A stretch of DNA of 33,948 nucleotides, taken from the NCBI GenBank assembly GCA_031285685.1, contig JAITVS010000038.1, positions 1 through 33,948 of the forward strand, in the 5' to 3' direction. This stretch comes from Tannerella sp. GTDB taxonomy: Bacteria > Bacteroidota > Bacteroidia > Bacteroidales > Tannerellaceae. Shown here piece after piece: positions 1-7,363 of this stretch. The notes below the pieces were generated by a model. The model saw only the letters and a program-made list of their open reading frames with translations. It had not been told where the DNA came from and did no database searches. The position numbers and the translations under genes were made by a program. Position 1 is the first letter of the stretch; every line of letters starts with the position of its first letter.

Positions 1-2
1 TC

Positions 3-1165
3 AGGGCAACCGCATCAAAAAAGAATAATCTTTTTTAAGTATCCAATATCGAGTGCTGCTTTATATATCCTCTTCTTCATACTTAATTTGTCTTTTTGGG
101 CTGAAACCAGTTGTAAGGCGAACTTTCTGAGAATAGAGAGATTTTCGGGAGCATTTTCCATCCTGGCTCTGCAAGCATCCTCCCTGAAAGTAACATCTAA
201 ATGCCAATGCAGGTGGTTTTCAATGCTCCAATGTCCTCTTACCAAAGAGTTGTAATAACGGGAATCAGGGATATCTTCATCGCTGATATAATAACGGATT
301 TCTTTACTCCCCGCATCCTTTATTTCGCGGGTTGATTCGACTTTGACCAATGTTGTAACGTCTTTCCAGGCCTGAATTGTTTCAGGCAAGAGATAATCAG
401 TTGCTTTTAAGATAGAGCATTTTCGGGTCTCTATCCGACCATGATCTGAGTCCAATTCTTCATAACAATCATATCCCATATGTGTTTTGAAGGCACATTC
501 CACATCATCAAGCAAATCTTGTTGATTGCCTTTAACCGGCAGTAAATAATGGGCTTCCTTATCACGTATCTGCTTTACAATATCCTTTTGTGTACCGATG
601 GCATCAATGGTTATCATAGAATCAGTTATATCTATCGAATCCAGTAGTTCGGGAATAGCGGTTATTTCGTTGGATTTATCTTCTACTTTCTTTTGCCCTA
701 TACAAAACCTGTTTTCACTTACCCAGGCATTAAGGAGGTACAAACCACTATTACCTCGACTTGTAGGAGAGGCTCCACATTGTTTCTTGCCATCCAGGAT
801 CACTTGTTTTTCTGACAGATCGGATAAAAGTGCTTTACCATAATTTCTAAGACAATTTTCTAAAGCCCGACTATCAATGCGCTTAAATACTCTTTCAAAG
901 GTATCTACCGAAGGGACTCCATTGGGTAAGGATAAGATATCACATAACTCTTTGCCGCGTTCTTTTCCAAACAGATGCATGTCTTGATAATCACTACCAC
1001 CTGTTAAATAGGTACAAATGGCGATAACTAAGATGTCGGATAACAGATGATCACAACGACCAACAACACGAGGATCCAGAACAGAATCAAAATAGTGGGA
1101 TAATGGTGTTTTCATGCCGACAAAGGTATAACTTTTTAAATATATTATTTTGATGCGGTTGCCCT
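3..1165 (-). mobile_element. ISAs1-family insertion sequence, complete
   Basis: The element is bounded by an 18-bp perfect inverted repeat: AGGGCAACCGCATCAAAA at 3-20 and its complement at 1148-1165. It contains one transposase gene on the minus strand that fills nearly all of it. The left end is at the window edge, so a target duplication cannot be checked. If base 2 (C) belongs to the end, the tip would read CAGGGC, as expected for this family, although the right tip has A at 1166 instead of G. The same tip, with two differences in 18 positions, recurs on a 142-bp miniature element at 33005-33146. Confidence 0.9.
15..1115 (-). CDS. ISAs1-family DDE transposase
   Basis: A 366-residue transposase that would catalyse cut-and-paste movement of the surrounding insertion sequence. 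The N-terminus (PLSHYFDSVLDPRVVGRCDH) and the segment LLSDILVIAICTYLTGGSDY are typical of the H-repeat/ISAs1 group. The central DGKK and the later DAIGTQKDI, KGNQ and RGHWSIENHLHWHLDVTF segments match the DDE catalytic core of that group, with the late Glu in WSIENHLHW. Length is usual for the family and the frame is uninterrupted, so it could be active. The stop codon lies at 15-17, inside the terminal inverted repeat, so gene and element end are fused. The start ATG at 1113-1115 lies about 33 bp inside the other repeat. Confidence 0.93.
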   Translation of the reverse strand: MKTPLSHYFDSVLDPRVVGRCDHLLSDILVIAICTYLTGGSDYQDMHLFGKERGKELCDILSLPNGVPSVDTFERVFKRIDSRALENCLRNYGKALLSDLSEKQVILDGKKQCGASPTSRGNSGLYLLNAWVSENRFCIGQKKVEDKSNEITAIPELLDSIDITDSMITIDAIGTQKDIVKQIRDKEAHYLLPVKGNQQDLLDDVECAFKTHMGYDCYEELDSDHGRIETRKCSILKATDYLLPETIQAWKDVTTLVKVESTREIKDAGSKEIRYYISDEDIPDSRYYNSLVRGHWSIENHLHWHLDVTFREDACRARMENAPENLSILRKFALQLVSAQKDKLSMKKRIYKAALDIGYLKKIILF

Positions 1166-1253
1166 ATATAATAATAGCTTTCTGAAAGGAGGCAAAGCGA
1201 CCGTTGGTTCACGTTACCGCAGACAAATATATAAATTTTCTGCATCTGGATAC

Positions 1254-1332
1254 TTTTTGTGTACAAAAATCCAGATAAATGAACTGTATGATATGGTTTG
1301 GATCGCAAATTATCGCTTTTTTTGTACAAAAA
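1254..1332 (+). promoter_or_regulatory. Paired TTTTTGTACAAAAA-like dyads upstream of the GH106 gene
   Basis: TTTTTGTACAAAAA at 1319-1332 is a perfect 14-bp palindrome ending 12 bp before the lipoprotein ATG. A looser copy, TTTTTGTGTACAAAAATCC, lies at 1254-1272. The shared string TACAAAAATC recurs at a 63-bp interval, about six helical turns. This spacing suits an operator pair for a dimeric regulator, but no regulator gene is next to it and no exact TAnnTTTG promoter was found here. The assignment rests only on symmetry and repetition. Confidence 0.35.
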
Positions 1333-1344
1333 TCAATAATACAT

Positions 1345-4206
1345 ATGAAAACAAAACTCTTTATCATCACATTACTCATCCTGATCACCCTGAGCGGATG
1401 TAATAATGAAAGAAACAACCAAAACGAAACCGGAACGATCGGGTGGCCGGAAATAACGCAGGAAGCAAAACCGTGGACCAGATGGTGGTGGCTCGGAAGT
1501 GCAGTCGACAAGGCAAATATCACGGCAGCGCTCGAAGCCTATCAGAAAGCAGGGCTCGGAGGCGTGGAAATAACTCCCATTTACGGTGTTCGCGGTACGG
1601 AAGATCAGTTTATAGACTTCCTTTCACCGGAATGGATGGAGATGTTTGTCTATACGCTGAATGAAGCTAAAAGACTGGGGCTGGGCGTCGACCTCGCCAA
1701 TGCGTCGGGATGGCCGTTCGGAGGTCCATGGATAGACGAGACTACAGCCTGTAAAAATATGGTATCCAAAGTATTTAACGTCCAGGGAGGAACGACTGTC
1801 AAAGAGACGATCAAATACATACAGGAACCGATCGTTCGTACCCAGGGACGTTTGAAAGTCACTATAAAGGATATAAAAGAACCTGTGACGGCAAATGATA
1901 ACCTTCAGGAATACGCATTCGACCAGATTCGTTATGAAAAGGCATTACCATTAATTGTTGTCAGTGCAAACAAAAAAGGACCAAATGGTTTCAGTGAAGT
2001 GATCAATATTACGGACAAAGTGGTCGACGGCAAACTGGAATGGACTGCTCCCGAAGGCGAATGGGTAATATGCGCTTTGTTTCAGGGGTATCACGGCAAA
2101 ATGGTGGAACGCGCCGGCCCAGGAGGCGAAGGTAATGTGATAGACCATTTCGCTACCGGACCGCTGAAAACATATCTCAAACAATTTGACAACGCTTTCA
2201 AAGATTATGATATCAGTTATCTCAGGCATTATTTCAATGACTCGTATGAGGTAGACGACGCGATGGGCGAATCCAACTGGACACCGGAATTTTTCGCCGA
2301 ATTTGAAAAGATACAGGGCTACGACCTTCGCAAACATCTCCCCGCGTTATTAGGACAGGATACACCGGAGATGAACAGCCGGGTGCTTTATGATTACCGC
2401 GTAACAATCGGCCGGTTGTTGCTCGAAAAATACACAACAGAATGGCAGGCATGGGCAGCCAAACAAGGCAAAGGTATCCGGAACCAGTCGCACGGATCTC
2501 CGGCTAACGTACTCGATTTATATGCGGCGAGCGATATTCCCGAAATTGAGGGAAGAGACATCGTAAACCTGAAAAGCGCCCCGTCAGCCGCACATGTGAC
2601 AGGAAAAAAGCTGACCTCATCCGAATCTGCAACATGGCTCAACGAACACTTCCTGTCGACACTGGGCGATGTAAAATCAATTATCGACAAATTCCTGCTC
2701 GCCGGAGTAAACCATGTATTTTACCACGGAACGGCCTATTCTCCTCGGGAAGCGGAATGGCCGGGATGGCTCTTCTACGCATCGGTACATTTCACTCCGG
2801 TAAATAGTTTCTGGGACGATTTCGGCGCCTTAAATCAATCCATTGCACGGACACAAAGTTTCCTGCAGGCTGGTAAGCCGGCTAACGACATACTTTTGTA
2901 CTATGCCGTAGCTGACCTGTGGTCGAAACCCGGCAGAGGCATGTTGCATCACTACCATTCATTCGATGATGCATCACTCAAAGAATGCGGAGCCTATCTT
3001 ACGGAAAACGGATATTCATGGGATGCCATATCCGACAAACAACTACTGGATGTATCATATGAAAAGTCTACGCTGCACAGTGGCGGAAACGCTTATAAAA
3101 CAATATGGATACCGGAGACACACCTCATGCCTGTCGAAACATTGGAAAAACTGATAGAACTGGCTCAGCAAGGCGCAACAATTGCATTTTACAAAAATTT
3201 ACCATCCGATGTTCCCGGATTGGCAAACTATGAAGGCAACAGCGGCAAAATGAATACACTTATAAAAAGCCTGTCTTTTATGGAAAACGGAAACATCCGC
3301 ACGGCTACATGCGGCAAAGGTAAAATCATAATATCGGATCAGATGGCCGATTTGGCGAAAGATTCGGGAGTACTGCCGGAAAGCATGTACAATTCAGGAC
3401 TTCAGTGCATACGCAGACTCAAAGATGACGGAAATTTCTATTATTACATTGTAAATTCTCCCGACAAAAGTTTTGACGGCTGGATCACGCTCAATGCGGA
3501 CTGTTCTTCGACAGCTTTATACAATCCGGTGACAGGAGTCTCCGGATATGCCAAAACACGCAAGACCAACGGAAAAACGGAAATTTACCTGAAAATAAAA
3601 CCAGAAGAAGGGTTCGTCGTCGAAACATTCAAAGGAAAACATAATGGTGATCTCTATCCATTCTACGAAAATCCGGGAGAAGCAATCGCATTCTCCGGCA
3701 ACTGGAATGTCGAGTTCATCAAAGGAGGTCCGACGCTTCCCGCTCCGCTAAATACAGGTGAACTGAAATCGTGGACAGAATACGGACAGGAATACATCCC
3801 GTTTTCCGGAACGGCAAAATATTCGACTCAGATTCCGGCGTTGACCACAAAAGCCGATGCATGGTTACTGGACCTGGGAGCGGTCTACGAAAGCGCTTCC
3901 GTATTCCTGAACGGAGAACATATCGGTACATTGATCAACGCACCGTACACCCTTGAGATTCCGGCAGCTTTACTGAAAGGAAATGACGAACTGACCATCA
4001 ATGTATCCAACCTGATGACCAACCGGATCATCGATATGGATAAAAAAGGCATCGTCTGGCGGAAATTCTATAACACCAATATCAATGCAAGGCTAAGGGA
4101 AAACGCCGGGGAAGATGGAAAGTTCACCGCCAAAAACTGGGAACCTAAAAACTCCGGTCTCGTGGGTCCCGTAATTCTAAAATCATTGTCGGTCAAAGAC
4201 TTTTAA
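1345..4206 (+). CDS. Secreted lipoprotein glycosidase, GH106 (alpha-L-rhamnosidase-like)
   Basis: The start at 1345 is chosen because it gives a lipoprotein signal: a hydrophobic stretch, then LSGC with the lipidated Cys at residue 19. The mature protein would be anchored at the outer membrane or periplasmic face. The protein is 953 residues. Near the N-terminus, KPWTRWWWLGSAVDKANIT and GLGGVEITPIYG, followed by LGLGVDLANASGWPFGGPWI, match the start of the catalytic barrel of GH106 enzymes, which release L-rhamnose from plant glycans. The C-terminal 150 residues (SGNWNVEFIKGGP, LDLGAVYESASVFLNGEHIG, NSGLVGPVIL) match the beta-sandwich galactose-binding-like module of that family. The catalytic glutamates were not assigned. 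The following genes, an unknown protein and a CE7 esterase, may share its role in glycan breakdown. A related family of unassigned specificity remains possible. Confidence 0.85.
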   Translation: MKTKLFIITLLILITLSGCNNERNNQNETGTIGWPEITQEAKPWTRWWWLGSAVDKANITAALEAYQKAGLGGVEITPIYGVRGTEDQFIDFLSPEWMEMFVYTLNEAKRLGLGVDLANASGWPFGGPWIDETTACKNMVSKVFNVQGGTTVKETIKYIQEPIVRTQGRLKVTIKDIKEPVTANDNLQEYAFDQIRYEKALPLIVVSANKKGPNGFSEVINITDKVVDGKLEWTAPEGEWVICALFQGYHGKMVERAGPGGEGNVIDHFATGPLKTYLKQFDNAFKDYDISYLRHYFNDSYEVDDAMGESNWTPEFFAEFEKIQGYDLRKHLPALLGQDTPEMNSRVLYDYRVTIGRLLLEKYTTEWQAWAAKQGKGIRNQSHGSPANVLDLYAASDIPEIEGRDIVNLKSAPSAAHVTGKKLTSSESATWLNEHFLSTLGDVKSIIDKFLLAGVNHVFYHGTAYSPREAEWPGWLFYASVHFTPVNSFWDDFGALNQSIARTQSFLQAGKPANDILLYYAVADLWSKPGRGMLHHYHSFDDASLKECGAYLTENGYSWDAISDKQLLDVSYEKSTLHSGGNAYKTIWIPETHLMPVETLEKLIELAQQGATIAFYKNLPSDVPGLANYEGNSGKMNTLIKSLSFMENGNIRTATCGKGKIIISDQMADLAKDSGVLPESMYNSGLQCIRRLKDDGNFYYYIVNSPDKSFDGWITLNADCSSTALYNPVTGVSGYAKTRKTNGKTEIYLKIKPEEGFVVETFKGKHNGDLYPFYENPGEAIAFSGNWNVEFIKGGPTLPAPLNTGELKSWTEYGQEYIPFSGTAKYSTQIPALTTKADAWLLDLGAVYESASVFLNGEHIGTLINAPYTLEIPAALLKGNDELTINVSNLMTNRIIDMDKKGIVWRKFYNTNINARLRENAGEDGKFTAKNWEPKNSGLVGPVILKSLSVKDF

Positions 4207-4222
4207 CCCAGCTAAAAGAATA

Positions 4223-4270
4223 AAATAGTGGATTTTATGCATTCTGTCAGACGCGTAAAATCCACTATTT
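4223..4270 (+). terminator. Stem-loop terminator after the GH106 gene
   Basis: A perfect 15-bp stem, AAATAGTGGATTTTA (4223-4237) with its complement at 4256-4270, closes an 18-nt loop 16 bp after the stop codon of the glycosidase gene. The stem is AT-rich and has no long U-run after it. Position and symmetry support a transcription end or mRNA-stabilising structure. Confidence 0.65.
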
Positions 4271-4351
4271 CATATAAGGCTACTTACCTTCATAAATATC
4301 CTCAGTAAATTCGATTTCAAACATTATTACGTTTTTTCGAAAGAAAATTTC

Positions 4352-4359
4352 TATATTTG
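4352..4359 (+). promoter_or_regulatory. -7 promoter element (TATATTTG)
   Basis: TATATTTG fits the Bacteroidetes -7 consensus TAnnTTTG and lies 81 bp before the next ATG, after the upstream stem-loop. No clear TTTG -33 element is seen at the right distance, so this is moderately supported. Confidence 0.45.
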
Positions 4360-4440
4360 TGTGAATTTTTTTCGGAAACGGATGGATCTTCAATAAATTA
4401 ATAAATCAGACAGATAAAATGAATCAGTTATAATTAACCC

Positions 4441-5928
4441 ATGGCAAAAAAGAAAGCAAAACCAAATCCCCAGCAACTATCTCCGGAAAAATACATCAGA
4501 ACCAAAGCCAGAGCGCTTCCTATTGAAGAATGTTTAATCAGAAAGGGATGGCAGGAATTCGGGTTAGCTGAAATTTTTGTCACCCGCAAGTTCAAATCCG
4601 GCAATCTGCTTGTGGGAATTTATCTCACAGATATATTCTGCCTGGGAGTAAAAGATACCCATTTCAAGTTCAACTGCTCTCCGGAAGAATATGATGATTT
4701 AATTGATTATATTTCCTCATCCGGAGGATTCGAAACCATTTCCTATGAAGAAGCCCATAATATAATATACGGTGCCATATCATATGCGGAGGATCTGGGT
4801 ATAGAACCGAATAAATTATTTGAGTTGACCCAATACATCCTCGAAGAAGATACGGAAAAGATTCCATTGATTGAATACGAATTCGGACGCGAAGGAAAAC
4901 CTTTCTTAGTCGCTAATAGTTCACTCGAGGCATCAAAATATATTCCAATACTTAATAAAAAAGTTGGTGAAGGGAATTATGAATTTTTACTGAATGACGA
5001 AGAAGATGATGAATATGATGATGAATTCGATGACGAAACGGAGGATGATTTCGAATATGGTCAAACTCCCTATGACATCGCAGACAAGGATGTAAAATAC
5101 ATCAAGACCGAGTATATGTACAACGCACCCTATTATCCCGAAGAACTCATTCTTACGCATCCCGAATTAAAAGAATTCTACAAAGAAAAATATTACTACT
5201 CACTCCCCGAAGATATTATCAATACGATATTAAAACTTCCTCGCAAAACACTCCTCGAAGACCTGAATAACATCGTCCTGTATGAAATAGGGCGGCATAT
5301 GCAGATATTGGAGGATGATATCACAGAGGTTAAAGATCAGGATTTTGCAATCATGCACGCATTGTTTTTCCTCGGAGAATTGAAAGCAGAAGAAAGTTTG
5401 GATGTTATACTTGAAATCATGCGACAAAATATGGACTTCTGCAACATAGCTTTTGGAGATACCGGATCAGACATCCTGCCGCTGACTCTTTATTATGCCG
5501 GCAGAAACAAATCGGACAAACTGTTTGATTTTGTAAAAGAACCCAATCTGGAAGCATTTTTAAGAATCTATGCATTCGAATCGGTTTGTTTTACTGCGAT
5601 AAACGAACCGGAAAGAAGAACCGAATCAGTTGAGTGGTACCGGAAAATCCTTCATTTCTTCCATGAAACAAATTATAATGCAGATACATTTGACACAGAC
5701 CTCATCGGATTAATCATTTATAATCTTCTGGAAATAAAGGCAAAAGAGCTTTTGCCGGAAATTAAATATTTATACGACAATCATCTGGTCGAAACAACAG
5801 GATGCGGATATTACGAAGAAGTAAAGGAAGAAATGCTATCTGATTTACATACACATGTTGATTACTTCCCATATAACATTTTTGACCGGTATAAGAACTT
5901 CGAAAAAAAATGGAATCAGGCCAGGTAA
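4441..5928 (+). CDS. Unrecognised 495-aa cytoplasmic protein with acidic linker
   Basis: I do not recognise a named function. There is no signal peptide: the start is basic (MAKKKAKPNP) and the protein should be cytoplasmic. The N-terminal ~150 residues look like a compact alpha/beta domain (RKGWQEFGLAEIFVTRKFKS, then GIYLTDIFCLGVKDTHFKF). Residues ~184-205 form a strongly acidic Asp/Glu-rich linker. The C-terminal ~270 residues are helical, with short repeat-like units (PEDIINTILKLPRKTLLEDL, DFAIMHALFFLGELKAEESL, DVILEIMRQN) that suggest a HEAT-like solenoid, possibly of the DUF1186 kind. The start is preceded by an AT-rich region with no Shine-Dalgarno, which is normal in this phylum. The gene stops 34 bp before the esterase start and is probably co-transcribed with it. 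Codon use and frame length make a real gene nearly certain. Confidence 0.8.
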   Translation: MAKKKAKPNPQQLSPEKYIRTKARALPIEECLIRKGWQEFGLAEIFVTRKFKSGNLLVGIYLTDIFCLGVKDTHFKFNCSPEEYDDLIDYISSSGGFETISYEEAHNIIYGAISYAEDLGIEPNKLFELTQYILEEDTEKIPLIEYEFGREGKPFLVANSSLEASKYIPILNKKVGEGNYEFLLNDEEDDEYDDEFDDETEDDFEYGQTPYDIADKDVKYIKTEYMYNAPYYPEELILTHPELKEFYKEKYYYSLPEDIINTILKLPRKTLLEDLNNIVLYEIGRHMQILEDDITEVKDQDFAIMHALFFLGELKAEESLDVILEIMRQNMDFCNIAFGDTGSDILPLTLYYAGRNKSDKLFDFVKEPNLEAFLRIYAFESVCFTAINEPERRTESVEWYRKILHFFHETNYNADTFDTDLIGLIIYNLLEIKAKELLPEIKYLYDNHLVETTGCGYYEEVKEEMLSDLHTHVDYFPYNIFDRYKNFEKKWNQAR

Positions 5929-5962
5929 ATAACAATTCATGTCAAACTTAAAATCATATTCT

Positions 5963-7243
5963 ATGAAACGCAATTTATTATTCATCTGTTCCCTATTCTG
6001 TTTTATTGGAACAGTTATCAACATGCAGGCTCAACCTGCACAACGGCTGGTCAATGTTATCGTATCTCCCGACCATGCGGACTGGAATTACAAGGCGAAA
6101 GAAAATGCGACTTTTAACGTGCAGGTTTTCAAGGACAATGTCCTGATGAAAAATGTTTCCGTCGATTACGAAATCGGCCCCGAATTTTTTCCGACGGAAA
6201 AAAAACAGGGTATCGTTCTGAAAAACGGCGAGATCACATTGAAATCGTCGATGAAAGAACCCGGTTTTCTGCGTTGCAAAGTTACGGCAAGGGTCGACGA
6301 CGAAAATTATGAAGGCATGACAACTGTCGGCTATGACGTTGATAAGATACAACCGACAACCGCCGAACCAAAAGACTTCGACGAATTCTGGGCTAACGCG
6401 ATTGAGGAAGCCCGCAAAACTCCGTTGGATCCTAAAATAATCCTGTTACCGGAAAAATGCACATCTACGCAAGACGTATATGAAGTAAGTTTTCAGAATG
6501 AACGTACAGGCTCCCGTATTTACGGAATACTGACAACTCCGAATACCCCCGGCAGATATCCGGCGGTTCTGAAAGTTCCGGGCGCCGGCATTCGTCCCTA
6601 CGGAGGAACAAGCATGGGAGACGAAGTGATCGTTCTGGAGATCGGGATCCACGGCATTCCGGTCACACTACCCCAGGAAGTTTACAGTAACTTAGCCGCA
6701 GGGGCATTGAGAGATTACAATCGGATTAACATGAATGACCGCGACAAACATTACTACAAACGTGTTTTTACAGGATGCATACGCGCTGTTGATTTTATTC
6801 ATGAGTTGCCGGGATTTGACGGTTTTACGGTAGGTGTTACCGGCGGAAGCCAGGGAGGCGCCTTATCGATCATCATTGCAGGACTTGATGAACGTATCAA
6901 ATTTCTGGCAGCATACTATCCGGCGATGTGCGACTACGCCGGCTATCTGAATAACCGGGCCGGAGGCTGGCCTCACTATTACAGAAATGCAAAACCGCAA
7001 CCAAATGAAGTAGAAACACTGGCCTATTTTGACGTTGTTAATTTCGCAAAACGCGTAAAAGTCCCGGGCTGGTACAGTTGGGGGTTTAACGACACGACAT
7101 GCCCGCCTACTTCCATGTATGCAGCCTACAATGTTATTCCGGGAAAGAAAGAACTGGATTTATACCTCAATACCGGACACTGGACCTATCCCGAACAAAG
7201 GACAGCCTGCGACAAATGGCTGGAAAAATTCATTTCGAAATAA
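5963..7243 (+). CDS. Secreted acetyl xylan esterase / cephalosporin-C deacetylase type (CE7)
   Basis: An alpha/beta hydrolase expected to remove acetyl groups from xylan-type oligosaccharides outside the cytoplasm. The ATG at 5963 is preferred over the in-frame one at 5939 because it begins a clean signal peptide (MKRNLLFICSLFCFIGTVI, cleavage near MQAQ). The protein is 426 residues. Residues ~25-125 form an extra N-terminal beta domain, so it is longer than a minimal ~320-residue CE7 enzyme. The AXE1 domain begins at AEPKDFDEFWANAIEEARK. The nucleophile is Ser296 in GGSQGG, the acid Asp377 in WGFNDTTCPP, and the base His406 in NTGHWTYPEQ, so the triad is intact. It follows the unknown gene by 34 bp. 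Substrate is inferred from the family and from the nearby glycosidase. Confidence 0.88.
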   Translation: MKRNLLFICSLFCFIGTVINMQAQPAQRLVNVIVSPDHADWNYKAKENATFNVQVFKDNVLMKNVSVDYEIGPEFFPTEKKQGIVLKNGEITLKSSMKEPGFLRCKVTARVDDENYEGMTTVGYDVDKIQPTTAEPKDFDEFWANAIEEARKTPLDPKIILLPEKCTSTQDVYEVSFQNERTGSRIYGILTTPNTPGRYPAVLKVPGAGIRPYGGTSMGDEVIVLEIGIHGIPVTLPQEVYSNLAAGALRDYNRINMNDRDKHYYKRVFTGCIRAVDFIHELPGFDGFTVGVTGGSQGGALSIIIAGLDERIKFLAAYYPAMCDYAGYLNNRAGGWPHYYRNAKPQPNEVETLAYFDVVNFAKRVKVPGWYSWGFNDTTCPPTSMYAAYNVIPGKKELDLYLNTGHWTYPEQRTACDKWLEKFISK

Positions 7244-7247
7244 ACAT

Positions 7248-7344
7248 AAATCCACTCCGAAAGTCCGTATATTATCATTTTATCCCTGCAAAACAACGTT
7301 TGCGTATAGAATAATTTTGTAAAGCGACCTTTCGGAGTGAATTT
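7248..7344. repeat. Nested inverted repeat between convergent genes
   Basis: AAATCCACTCCGAAAG (7248-7263) faces CTTTCGGAGTGAATTT (7329-7344), a 16-bp inverted repeat with one mismatch that can be extended with small gaps. The 65-bp interior holds a smaller stem, GCAAA ... TTTGC. It lies just after the esterase stop and before the end of the convergent permease gene. It could be a bidirectional terminator or a very short mobile palindrome. No target duplication is evident. Confidence 0.55.
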
Positions 7345-7363
7345 TATTAAAATAAAGCGTAAT

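Noticed and set aside
1209-1523. Antisense ORFs over the glycosidase start and many others inside large genes
   Set aside because: They are opposite or out of frame to clear genes and show no family features or plausible starts.
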